A DNA stretch of 64,000 bases. Origin: Moritella viscosa (GTDB lineage Bacteria; Pseudomonadota; Gammaproteobacteria; Enterobacterales; Moritellaceae). Shown here in pieces: positions 26,637-35,184 of the stretch (positions are counted from its first letter, which is position 1; each line of letters starts with the position of its first letter). The position numbers and the translations under genes were made by a program. Location of the stretch: positions 3,049,846-3,113,845 of the forward strand of contig LN554852.1 in NCBI GenBank assembly GCA_000953735.1. The letters run 5' to 3'. The notes beneath the pieces were generated by a model. It searched no databases. It was not told the origin of the DNA and saw nothing but the letters and a program-made list of their open reading frames with translations.

Positions 26637-27398
26637 ATGAGTTATACAGTGATAACAGGGGCAAGTGCTGGTATCGGCAGTGAATTCGCGAAACAACTGG
26701 CGCAGACAGGTCAAAACCTAATATTAGTTGCTCGCCGTAAAGAGAAGTTAGAAGAGCTAGCGCAAACGCTACAAGCCAAACATGGTATTGATGTTAAATG
26801 CTTTGCCATTGACCTTGCAGAGCCAACTGGAAGTGAGATATTAGCGACTGAGATCAGCATTAACAACCTTGCTGTCAATGGCCTAATTAACAATGCTGGC
26901 TTTGGTGACCGTGGTAACTTTGCAGATTTACCACTGCAGCGCCAAATGCAAATGATCCAATTGAATGTAAGTACCTTAGTCGAACTGACCCACCGTTTAG
27001 TACCAAACATGCGTGAACAGAAAAAGCCGTTCATCATCAATGTCGCGTCAACAGCAGCATTCCAAGCGGGTCCTAATATGGCGATATACTATGCAACGAA
27101 AGCTTTTGTACTGTCTTTCTCAGAAGCGATACACGAAGAACTTCGTCATCAAGGTATTGCAGTCAGTGCGCTCTGCCCTGGTCCAACTTTGTCTGAGTTT
27201 GCTGCAGAAGCCAATATTACCGATTCCAACCTATTTAAAGCTGGGGCGATGACATCAGCAGATGTTGCAAAACAAGCGTTAGCAAACCGTCACAGTGCAA
27301 TTGTAGTTACAGGTATCAAAAACCAAGTAGGCGTATTGGTTGGCAAAGTATCCCCCCGCTTCATGACCCGTAAAATTGCTGGATGGTTACAAGCATAA
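26637..27398 (+). CDS. short-chain dehydrogenase/reductase
   Basis: About 253 residues from the ATG at 26637, chosen for AAAGGAG directly upstream. Classical SDR motifs: TVITGASAGIGSEFAKQLA (cofactor), NGLINNAGFGDRG (NNAG), NVASTAAF (Ser) and YYATKAFVLSFS (Tyr-x-x-x-Lys). The substrate is unknown; the sequence resembles the YdfG/DltE-like group acting on small hydroxy compounds. The stop codon overlaps the start of the TetR gene (TAATG), so the two are translationally coupled. Confidence 0.9.
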   Translation: MSYTVITGASAGIGSEFAKQLAQTGQNLILVARRKEKLEELAQTLQAKHGIDVKCFAIDLAEPTGSEILATEISINNLAVNGLINNAGFGDRGNFADLPLQRQMQMIQLNVSTLVELTHRLVPNMREQKKPFIINVASTAAFQAGPNMAIYYATKAFVLSFSEAIHEELRHQGIAVSALCPGPTLSEFAAEANITDSNLFKAGAMTSADVAKQALANRHSAIVVTGIKNQVGVLVGKVSPRFMTRKIAGWLQA

Positions 27399-28033
27399 TG
27401 CAATGTATTATTAAATGCCGCGCGACGACACCAGAACAAAAAGCGTTACGTCTTACTCAGATCATAGATGTAACCGCCGCTCGTTTTACAACGCTCAGTT
27501 ATGAAGACGTTAACCTAAAGCATATCGCTGCCGATGTGGGGATCACCAAAGCAGCCTTATATCGGTATTTCAGAAACAAAGAAACCTTATTTCTAGCTGT
27601 GTATACACAAGAAATAGCATGCTTAGCCCAAACAGCAGTGGGTGAAATGGATCAGCTACCGCTGACTGATTCAATTTGTAATACGCTAATAAAGCATCCA
27701 TTATTTTGTAAACTCAGTGCGATAATGCACACAGCGCTGCAATGTAACTTAACACTAGACGAAGCGCGTCAGTTCAAAAATATATTATTACAGTTCATTG
27801 AGCAGTATGCAGCGATGATAAGTGCACATTATGTACTGAGTATCGAGCAAGCTACCGAGCTGTTATTACAGGTTCAGCAGGTGATAATTGGTTGCTGGCA
27901 CATGAGCCATTCAGTGGGTTCAGTTGCAGAGGTAATTAAAGAAGGACCATTACAGTTATTTGAGCTGAATTTTGCAGACATATTACGCTCGCATATAGCT
28001 CGGCTTGTTACTAGCTATCAACAACAAGCCTAG
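27398..28033 (+). CDS. TetR-family transcriptional regulator
   Basis: About 211 residues from the ATG that overlaps the SDR stop at 27398. The N-terminal helix-turn-helix is clear: SYEDVNLKHIAADVGITKAA followed by LYRYFRNKETLFLAVYTQ. The C-terminal ligand domain (TAVGEMDQLPLTDSICNTLI onward) is like the YcfQ/YfiR group, but no ligand can be named. A regulator encoded second in the operon usually represses it; the inverted repeat at 26530-26593 is a possible site. Confidence 0.88.
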   Translation: MQCIIKCRATTPEQKALRLTQIIDVTAARFTTLSYEDVNLKHIAADVGITKAALYRYFRNKETLFLAVYTQEIACLAQTAVGEMDQLPLTDSICNTLIKHPLFCKLSAIMHTALQCNLTLDEARQFKNILLQFIEQYAAMISAHYVLSIEQATELLLQVQQVIIGCWHMSHSVGSVAEVIKEGPLQLFELNFADILRSHIARLVTSYQQQA

Positions 28034-28064
28034 CTTGCGCCGAACATTCAAACTTATCCGTCAC

Positions 28065-28373
28065 TTAAAACCCTAAAACGTATGAAAAATAAGTTTCTTC
28101 TGCCGGATAAATTTTACGAATGATCCACTTAAGAATACACACAAACGGCAAATTTTCAGCTTTTGCATGTGTCCGATTTAATTCACTAAATTTCACAGGC
28201 TCAATACTCAAAATTTCAATTTGGCATATTTTACGACTATCTTCGTGAGTACGAACATCTAGAACCTGACCAACTGCATAATGACTATCAAACTTATCAC
28301 GGATCGTCGCAGTCTTTTTACCCGACAGAATTGAATGTTCCAACCGCTGGAAAAACGTCATACAATGACTCAT
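28065..28373 (-). CDS. yqfB: ASCH-domain N4-acetylcytidine amidohydrolase
   Basis: About 102 residues from the ATG at 28373 (AGGT eight bases upstream), matching the 103 residues of E. coli YqfB. TFFQRLEHSILSGKKTATIRD contains the conserved Lys and Thr-x-Arg-Asp of the ASCH fold, and the C-terminal IIRKIYPAEETYFSYVL aligns with the YqfB end. YqfB hydrolyses N4-acetylcytidine to cytidine and acetate, a nucleoside salvage step. Single small gene, convergent with the TetR gene. Confidence 0.85.
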   Translation of the reverse strand: MSHCMTFFQRLEHSILSGKKTATIRDKFDSHYAVGQVLDVRTHEDSRKICQIEILSIEPVKFSELNRTHAKAENLPFVCILKWIIRKIYPAEETYFSYVLGF

Positions 28374-28427
28374 CAATGACACCTAACTTCTTGTTGAATT
28401 GCCTTTAAACACATAACCGCTTGTTGC

Positions 28428-29077
28428 CTATAACGAAGTAACATCAAAAAACTCACTTACCGATATATCCCACAACTGTGATGAAGGTATCCCTGTTTTT
28501 TTATGTAATTTGAAACAATATAATACCCCAGTGTATAGCCTGCATGCAGAGGTATTGAATCAGGTTCAACTCCAAAAAACCAAGCATTATGATTGTACTT
28601 TAAATTAGTCGCTTCACTTAGCATTCTTGAATGTAAAACATCAATCATATCTTGGTTTATTGCTTTCGCATAAAATGGAATATCACCATTTCTAAGCTCT
28701 GTTTCAAAATGGCAGGCTAGCCCTTCGCTTATTAGTGCTTCCTGAAGAGTGTCTCCATACCCAACCCCTTTATGTCGAAAGCAGTGATGAATCTCATGCC
28801 CAAGGCTAGGTATAAACTCTGTATTAAGCGCCGTATTCAAGTTGTCATTATCCAAATCGAAGAACAACATTATTTGTTCAGATGATGGACTGTATCCACT
28901 AAAACCAAATTCTGGTATTACAAAGTTACCTTCAGAAATAACCACATCAATATTTACTTCTTCCAAAGGCAGTTTTTCACCAATACATTCAAGTGCTTTA
29001 TCAAAAAGATTATCCAGCCTAGTCAGAAGGTCATCAAATTTTCCATGTTCATTTAACTTATGCAAGAAGATGTTCAT
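28428..29077 (-). pseudogene. DUF2268-like zinc protease with 3' frameshift
   Basis: The open frame runs 29077-28457 (206 residues). It starts MNIFLHKLNEHGKF and has the zinc motif HEIHHCFRHKG (about residues 92-102) with the Glu ligand stretch EALISEGLACHFE. After GYTLGYYIVSNYIKK the frame runs through seven A (T7 at 28496-28502 on the plus strand) and ends in an unfamiliar tail. Reading one base back gives KTGIPSSQLWDISVSEFF and a stop at 28428-28430, which is the ending expected for this family. A one-base indel in the homopolymer is the likely cause; the protease core stays intact, so activity may be kept. AGGG precedes the ATG. Confidence 0.75.
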
Positions 29078-29388
29078 ATATACCCTAATCTCAACAGCTT
29101 ACTATAGCAATTTACTTTTAAAATCAATAACACAAGAAGGATATACATGATAACCATATTGTGAATAAATTGAAGTTCTAAATCGCTTGAAGCAATTGGC
29201 TTAGAGCTCATGCTTCAAAGAGAACCTTTCGCATCACTGAAAGTATAGCGGTGTTGAGATAAACGACTTGTTAGCTTCTGTTAACTGGTGCTGACTAAAG
29301 ACCTTAATACCATTACTTGTTAATAATGCAGTAGTAGCACGAAAAAATAGTGAGAAATAAGTATTACGAACATATATATAATAACCTT
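29078..29388. other. 311-bp spacer
   Basis: No supported gene. A short inverted repeat is present, TTGAAGCA (29187-29194) with TGCTTCAA (29211-29218). On the minus strand an open stretch at about 29263-29380 reads like protein (ATTALLTSNGIKVFSQ) but has no start codon, so it may be a gene remnant. Confidence 0.4.
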
Positions 29389-30297
29389 TTACTTATCCCA
29401 ATAACCTGCACCACCGCCTAACTTATGGCTAATGAACTCGATGAATACTCTTACTTTTTCAGGAAGGTGCTTTCTCTCTGGATACACCGCATATATTGCA
29501 TGTTTTGGCAGAGCATATTCATCCATAAATGTAATTAATCTTTGAGATTTCAAGTGGTCTGCAACGATAAAAGTTGGCATTTGGCAAATACCTAATCCAT
29601 TCAGTAATACTTCTAAAATAGCATCGCTATTATTCACGATGAAATTGCCTTTAGGCTCTAGCTTTAGCTTTTTACTATCTTTGTAAAAAGTCCATTCTGC
29701 TCCGCCCTGAAATAGGCTGTAATTTATGCAATTGTGATGAGATAAATCTTCTAGTTTTGATGGTGTACCGTGTTTTTTAAGATATTCTGGCGATGCACAG
29801 AGTACACTTTTACAATCAGCAAGTTTTTTGGCAATCAACGAAGAACTTTCGAGTTCACCTATTCGGATCCCGACATCATAACCGCCCTCAACTAAGCTTA
29901 CAACGCGATCATCCATACTCAAGATAACCTTCACATCAGGGTACAAATCTAAGAACTCCTTTATGTAAGGCACGATATGCAAGCGTGTAAAAGTCATCGG
30001 TGCGTTTATTTTTAAGGTGCCTTTAGGTATGCCTTGCAGGTTATGCAAGGCAGCAAAACCTTCGTTTGCCATAACAACAGCATTCCTAGCATAATCCGAG
30101 AATCGTTCGCCAGCTTCAGTTAGCGTGATACTTCTGGTCGTGCGATTAAATAACCGCACGCCTATATTGTCTTCTAAAACCGATATCCTTTTACTTACTG
30201 CTGATTTTGTCATACCCAGCTTATCTGCTGCTGACGAGAAACTGCCATTTTCTACTACAGCAACAAACACTGGTATTGCCGAAAAATCACCCTTCAT
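29389..30297 (-). CDS. LysR-family transcriptional regulator
   Basis: A 302-residue LysR protein: IPVFVAVVENGSFSSAADKL, then GMTKSAVSKRISVLEDNIGV and LFNRTTRSITLTEAGERF. The effector domain starts LKINAPMTFTRLHIVPYI and contains DVGIRIGELESSSLIAKKLA. It belongs to the CrgA/AaeR-like group. It is divergent from the paired DUF606 membrane genes across 103 bp, so those are its likely target. Confidence 0.9.
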   Translation of the reverse strand: MKGDFSAIPVFVAVVENGSFSSAADKLGMTKSAVSKRISVLEDNIGVRLFNRTTRSITLTEAGERFSDYARNAVVMANEGFAALHNLQGIPKGTLKINAPMTFTRLHIVPYIKEFLDLYPDVKVILSMDDRVVSLVEGGYDVGIRIGELESSSLIAKKLADCKSVLCASPEYLKKHGTPSKLEDLSHHNCINYSLFQGGAEWTFYKDSKKLKLEPKGNFIVNNSDAILEVLLNGLGICQMPTFIVADHLKSQRLITFMDEYALPKHAIYAVYPERKHLPEKVRVFIEFISHKLGGGAGYWDK

Positions 30298-30400
30298 ATT
30301 GTCAACTTTTACTCACCAATGATTATTTAAACTAGATATTATCATTTGTTTGGTAATAAATTAAAGTACTCTCAAATAATAAAGAGGAATAATTAAAAAT

Positions 30401-30859
30401 ATGAACATAAACAGATATTCAATATTGGCTATTGTCGGTGGGGGCTTATTGGCGTTAATGATTAATATCAACAGCCAACTCGCCTTAGAAACATCCGCAA
30501 TCAATGCGTCATGGGTTGCTCATGGTCTAGGGAGTCTACTGGCATTCTTACTTTATCATATAGCTAAGAGAGCTATCGAATCACCAACTTCTCTAATGAA
30601 AGGTCATGTACCTAAATTATACTACTTAGGTGGATTTCCTGGCGCATTTACCGTCATCTTAGCGTCCATAACCGTTAATAGCGTAATCGGCTTATCAGGA
30701 ACACTAGCATTGGGATTAATCGGACAATTAGTCTGCTCTATTTTTTGCGAAACATTAGGGCTATTTGGACTAGAAAAAAGTAAATTCACACTTATCGAGC
30801 TACTTCCGGTTTCCTTGGTTGTTTTCGGTTCAATACTCATAATTTCGCTGAGGTATTAA
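30401..30859 (+). CDS. DMT-superfamily (DUF606/YdcZ) membrane protein, first of a pair
   Basis: A 152-residue protein with five hydrophobic segments (YSILAIVGGGLLALMININ, WVAHGLGSLLAFLLYHIA, LGGFPGAFTVILASITVNS and others). The GGFPGAFTV stretch is typical of the DUF606/YdcZ small transporters, which function as dimers. AGAGGAA precedes the ATG. It is followed after two bases by a second member of the same family, suggesting a hetero-pair. Substrate unknown. Confidence 0.8.
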   Translation: MNINRYSILAIVGGGLLALMININSQLALETSAINASWVAHGLGSLLAFLLYHIAKRAIESPTSLMKGHVPKLYYLGGFPGAFTVILASITVNSVIGLSGTLALGLIGQLVCSIFCETLGLFGLEKSKFTLIELLPVSLVVFGSILIISLRY

Positions 30860-30861
30860 AA

Positions 30862-31305
30862 ATGACACTCTATATTTTACTGGCTTTATTGAACGGATTT
30901 TGTATCGCAATAAGTCGCATATGGAACGGACAACTAGCCCGATATTATGGTGCATTTAAGGCTTCATATGTAAATCATATAACAGGTTTTGTGTTCCTCT
31001 CAATTGTCATGATTTTATTACTTGAACCTCCACAACTTTCAAATGGTTCAAGTATGTTAGTTTATCTCGGTGGCTTTATCGGCGCTTTTTATGTGGCAAT
31101 TAATAGTCTTGTCATGAGTCATCTAGGCTCGACTAATACAATAGTGTTGGTTATTGGGGGGCAAATGTGCTTCGGATTATTTTTGGACTCATCGACAAAT
31201 TCACTCAGCGAATTATTCATCAAAGTACTGGGGGTTATGTCTATTGTCATCGGGGTATATTTAAAACAAGCCATACAACACAAGCGCACAAGTCTTTCGT
31301 CTTAA
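30862..31305 (+). CDS. DMT-superfamily (DUF606/YdcZ) membrane protein, second of a pair
   Basis: A 147-residue membrane protein with about five helices. FCIAISRIWNGQLARYYGAF, VNHITGFVFLSIVM and YLGGFIGAFYVAINSLVM parallel the preceding protein, though the sequences are quite different. The ATG lies two bases after the upstream stop, so translation is coupled. It probably forms an antiparallel heterodimer with its neighbour, as other paired small multidrug/DMT proteins do; this is inference. No clear terminator follows. Confidence 0.8.
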   Translation: MTLYILLALLNGFCIAISRIWNGQLARYYGAFKASYVNHITGFVFLSIVMILLLEPPQLSNGSSMLVYLGGFIGAFYVAINSLVMSHLGSTNTIVLVIGGQMCFGLFLDSSTNSLSELFIKVLGVMSIVIGVYLKQAIQHKRTSLSS

Positions 31306-31499
31306 TTTGAGTGTGGTATTTTTTAAAGTTTAGTTTGCAATAGAAACGTCTATAACTCACTTGGGAGGTAAAGTCGGCTTAGCGTTGAGACTTCAAAGAC
31401 ACTATTCACATTACATAAAGGGCTCTTCTCCGCTTACTTGACCACAACAGCCGCTGTTAATTTCCTTGTTACACTTTTATATACAGCCTTCGGATTATG

Positions 31500-32061
31500 T
31501 CCCCAAAGATTCATTTAGGAACAGCTACCCTAACAAAATAGCCGAGACAGGAACCAATAGCGTAACCAATAAAACATTAGTTGCTCCTGCCAACTCCAGT
31601 ATTTTGAAGTAGAGAACATAGGTAATTGCAGTCGAGAGAACGGCAAGTCCTGCAATCGAAGACCATGTTTCTAAGCTAATTCCAACAACATCAAGTTGAC
31701 CATCTACAGTTAAGGCAATAGGAAACAATACTAGTGTGGATGCTGTAACTTGCCCTGCGGCAGCGTTAAGAATAGATGCCAGTCCAGATGCTATTTGAGT
31801 TTGTCCCCACACAATCACGCAAATGGGAGCACGTTATTTAGCAATCCCATCCCTAGAAAAGCTCCCCCACACACTTAGTTTCTTGGGTGGGCGCAGTCCA
31901 ATCATTAGAGCAATAACCCATAACGTTATGGCAGCAACCCCTACTCTAAGGGTCACAATTGTCAACAGAGGAAGCTCTGTCACAACTATACCGACGAAAA
32001 AAAACGATCCTCCCCATAGCACGGAAAGCAAAATAAGCATCGCCCATACGCGTGCATTCAT
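31500..32061 (-). pseudogene. decayed EamA-family transporter
   Basis: Two fragments of one DMT/EamA transporter. The N-terminal piece (32061-31834) reads MNARVWAMLILLSVLWGGSF and goes on through two helices. The C-terminal piece (31818-31525) starts at VWGQTQIASGLASILNA and continues AITYVLYFKILELAGATN. Several lesions are visible. Bases are missing between SVWGSF and MGLLNNVLPF (near 31845). One T is lost in the run at about 31826, so that CCATTT-GCG replaces CCATTTTGCG. A middle block is deleted after SILNA. An in-frame TAG at 31525-31527 interrupts ILLG-x-LFLNESLG. The gene cannot make a full-length protein. Confidence 0.85.
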
Positions 32062-32245
32062 TGAGGTGTTAATAGAAATTACTCAGCAGGATACGGATGG
32101 AAACATGAACTGAGATACGGTTAGATAAGTATGATTAACAGCTAAGTAGGATTACACCATATCCATACCATCTGAAATAGAAATGAGAATAATTAGTTTC
32201 TGTCATATTGCACTAACTATCTCAATCACAGACATAAAATCAACA

Positions 32246-33649
32246 TTATTGCTCTATCAATGGCTGATTTCTAAGATAAAAAATACCATGTACCACCCCT
32301 TTATATTTAGGGCTATTAATATCACTGAGAGACACTGAGATTCGAGACCCATTACCTACCATCACCGCATCTCCTGTCGCCTGAATAGAAATGCCAGCCA
32401 TATCCAAACGGCTACCATTAATTAACATTGTGTTATGCCCAGATATGTCAGCATTGGTCATGGTAACAACCGATTCGTCAAACGTTAGCGGGCTGCTTTG
32501 GCTGGAAAAGGTTAAATTCTCAATTTCCACTACAGAATCTTTAATTAACAAACCTCCTGTACTGATGTCTATCAATCGAATCCTGCCACAGTCTTTCACT
32601 ACAATCGCATCATAATGACCGGAATAAGTTTTATCGTTTTCCCCCTGACAAGTTAAAATGCCTTGGTTTTTCTCTGTGCTTGGTAGACTATATTTATCTG
32701 TGATAGGTTCGTTGAGTGCAGTTTCTAAGGCACTCATAAAGTCAGCATGGTGGCTTTTCATCGGCACATGCCCTGCTCCTTTAATCACCTGTAAACGTGC
32801 GTGGCTCATTTGTTTATTAAGCACTTTCCCTGTGCGAAGTGGTGCGACATTATCTTTATCACCCCAAATAATATTAACCGGTACAGCAACCTGATTAACC
32901 GCTTGACTAAAATCTTCTTCAACCAAACTTAACGCAGCATTCATATTGCTTGAGTCGGATACTAACCAATTCCATACATAATCATTCGCTTGTAAAAAAT
33001 TAGTTATCAAAGTACTTTTGGTCGTAGCCTCTATGATTGATGAGCTAACCTCGTTTAACCCTTCAATTTGCTGTTGCACAAATGTAGATGAATCATCACC
33101 AGGCTCAAAGGCCACAATGTGCTTAATAAATGCTGATTTTTCTAATAGTCCAGCAGCATCTACCAAAATCAGCTGTTTAACTAACTCTGCATACAGTTCG
33201 GTATAACGTAAAGCGACCGCCCCGCCCATAGAGTGACCAATGATAATCGCCTTTTCACTACTATATTGCTTGCTAATTTTAGCAATAACATGGGCATAAT
33301 TAGTCGACAGAAAGCGTCCCTTAGCTGCAGAAAGGCCAAAACCGGGTAGATCGATGGCTATCACATGGTAGTTTTTTTCAAGAGTTGGAATAACACTAAA
33401 CCAATCTTTCATACCTATTTGGCCAAGCCCATGAATCAAAATGACAGGCGGGTTATGCTTGTTACCGGCTTCTAACACGGCAACTTTGCTATTAAATACC
33501 AGATCATCAAAATAGGATAATTGCCAATGCTCTGCAAGTCGCAATTCAACTGGTTCCGGTTCAACGCTTATTTTTATTTTTTGTTCTTGTTGTTGACTAG
33601 AACACGCAGATATCAGCAGTAACATGCATATTGGTAATCTTCTTAACAT
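32246..33649 (-). CDS. lipoprotein alpha/beta hydrolase with C-terminal beta-helix-like region
   Basis: A 467-residue protein. The signal peptide ends in a lipobox (LLISAC, Cys16), so it is lipid-anchored. The alpha/beta-hydrolase domain spans about residues 45-315: VILIHGLGQIGMKDW (oxyanion HG), nucleophile Ser140 in GHSMGG, Asp in IIWGDKDNVAP and His in VIKGAGHVPM. Residues about 330-467 hold repeated short strands (LLIKDSVVEIENLTFS, LTFDESVVTMTNADISG, MLINGSRLDMAGISIQA) that look like a small right-handed beta-helix. The substrate is unknown; a cell-surface ester or polymer is a guess. Single gene. Confidence 0.82.
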   Translation of the reverse strand: MLRRLPICMLLLISACSSQQQEQKIKISVEPEPVELRLAEHWQLSYFDDLVFNSKVAVLEAGNKHNPPVILIHGLGQIGMKDWFSVIPTLEKNYHVIAIDLPGFGLSAAKGRFLSTNYAHVIAKISKQYSSEKAIIIGHSMGGAVALRYTELYAELVKQLILVDAAGLLEKSAFIKHIVAFEPGDDSSTFVQQQIEGLNEVSSSIIEATTKSTLITNFLQANDYVWNWLVSDSSNMNAALSLVEEDFSQAVNQVAVPVNIIWGDKDNVAPLRTGKVLNKQMSHARLQVIKGAGHVPMKSHHADFMSALETALNEPITDKYSLPSTEKNQGILTCQGENDKTYSGHYDAIVVKDCGRIRLIDISTGGLLIKDSVVEIENLTFSSQSSPLTFDESVVTMTNADISGHNTMLINGSRLDMAGISIQATGDAVMVGNGSRISVSLSDINSPKYKGVVHGIFYLRNQPLIEQ

Positions 33650-33807
33650 CTTCCACCCTTAATAAATCAACCAATTGAAAAATAACAATTAATAGTAAGC
33701 TACAGCCCTCAGAACACCTAGTACTCGTTACCGAGTCGATAATAATTCAAGTAACAGATCACAAAAATAATTGATTGAGCTGCTTGGAGGCTATATATCA
33801 CTCGCCC

Positions 33808-33889
33808 ATTAGACCTAATCGGCATGGCGATATTGTGAATGACTAACGGCTACAAATACCGCCTATATTAAGTCCCAATTAGACTTAAT
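33808..33889. promoter_or_regulatory. repeated ATTAGACYTAAT elements upstream of the MFS gene
   Basis: ATTAGACCTAAT (33808-33819) and ATTAGACTTAAT (33878-33889) are near-identical 12-mers with internal symmetry. ATTAAGTC (33867-33874) is the inverted partner of GACTTAAT (33882-33889). All lie 55-136 bp before the pump start at 33944, as expected for operators of a repressor encoded elsewhere. Confidence 0.5.
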
Positions 33890-33943
33890 GATATTCCAAT
33901 AAAGTAGATTATCATTTATATAGCCTTAATATACACTGGCTAC

Positions 33944-35152
33944 ATGAATATAAATAAAACGCCATTTAACAAAATCCCACTTGCCTTAGCCATGATGATC
34001 ATTGCTACAGGACAAGTCGGTGTCAGTATTTATCTGCCTTCATTGCCGCTAATAAGTCGTGATCTTGGAGTCTCTCAAGCGGACGTACAGCAACTTGTCA
34101 CCCTATTTTTAGTCGGCTTCGGATTGTCGCAGCTTTTCTATGGTCCGTTATCAGACGCTATCGGCCGTCGCCCGGTATTTTTTCTGGGTCAAGGTATTTA
34201 TTTACTGGGAACGATCATGTGTGTATTGCTGCCAGACAGTTATACCGCACTGATTGCGGGACGTTTATTACAAGGTTTGGGCGCAGGTAGTGCATCAGTA
34301 TTGGCTCGTAGCGTGATCCGCGATAGTTACAGCGGAAGTCAATTAATACAAGCGCTGTCTTATATGTCGATAACAGCGTCTATATTACCAATTGTTGCCC
34401 CTGTCGTTGGCGGGTGGACAGCATGGCATTTTGGTTGGCAGTCAGTGTTTAGCTTTGTACTGGTTTATCTCTTGGCTATTGTCACTTTGGGCTATTTTGT
34501 GTTGCCTGAAACCCTGCCTCATGCAGTGACGAAGTTTAAGATAAAAAAGACATTACGTGGTTATTGGCACTTATCAAGAAACTACCAAGTGATCTCATCA
34601 GCAAGCTATAACTGGATTGGTTATTTATCAACGCTGGTATCCGTGTCACTGTTACCCTTCTTATTACAAGATGGATTAAAACTCAGTGCGGCAGACTACG
34701 GTGAAGTAATGATCATACCTTCTGCGGGTCTATTAGTCGGTAGTTTAATACTAAATAAATTGAATAAACGTTTCACCACTAATCAACTGATATACCTAGC
34801 ATCGATTATTATGATGATTGCAGGTTGCTGGCTAGTGTTTAATGATATGTCGTTAGTCAATTTGATATTTGGTTTTACCCTGTTAACGATCGCACAAGGT
34901 ATCAGCTCTCCACTGTCGATAAGCATGTTGCTGGCACCACACAGTAAACAGGTAGGCGCAGTGTCTGCATTGTCAGGGTCTGTACAAATGTGTCTTGCAG
35001 GGCTTGTTGGCGGGTTTCTGATTAGGCACTTTATTGATAGCCAAATGAATCTCGGTTTGTTTTACTTAATCACAGGTTCATCCATTGCATTAGTGCTCAC
35101 ACACAGCCGTTACAAACAACGCCTTGCTACAAGCGCTAAATGTTATCAATAA
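33944..35152 (+). CDS. Bcr/CflA-type multidrug MFS transporter, EmrD-like
   Basis: A 402-residue major facilitator with about 12 transmembrane helices. The loop 2-3 motif is FYGPLSDAIGRRPVFFLGQ and the drug/H+ antiporter motif C is ASILPIVAPVVGGW. The start SIYLPSLPLISRDLGVSQADVQ-like resembles EmrD and Bcr/CflA efflux proteins. It should export drugs or small toxic compounds with proton uptake. Single gene with a set of repeated operator-like elements upstream. Confidence 0.88.
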   Translation: MNINKTPFNKIPLALAMMIIATGQVGVSIYLPSLPLISRDLGVSQADVQQLVTLFLVGFGLSQLFYGPLSDAIGRRPVFFLGQGIYLLGTIMCVLLPDSYTALIAGRLLQGLGAGSASVLARSVIRDSYSGSQLIQALSYMSITASILPIVAPVVGGWTAWHFGWQSVFSFVLVYLLAIVTLGYFVLPETLPHAVTKFKIKKTLRGYWHLSRNYQVISSASYNWIGYLSTLVSVSLLPFLLQDGLKLSAADYGEVMIIPSAGLLVGSLILNKLNKRFTTNQLIYLASIIMMIAGCWLVFNDMSLVNLIFGFTLLTIAQGISSPLSISMLLAPHSKQVGAVSALSGSVQMCLAGLVGGFLIRHFIDSQMNLGLFYLITGSSIALVLTHSRYKQRLATSAKCYQ

Positions 35153-35184
35153 CACGCAGGTAATTACTCAGTTAACGTAGCCAG

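Noticed and set aside
29263-29380. Protein-like open stretch on the minus strand (ATTALLTSNGIKVFSQ...)
   Set aside because: No start codon and it runs into the end of the LysR gene; perhaps a remnant, but not supportable as a gene.
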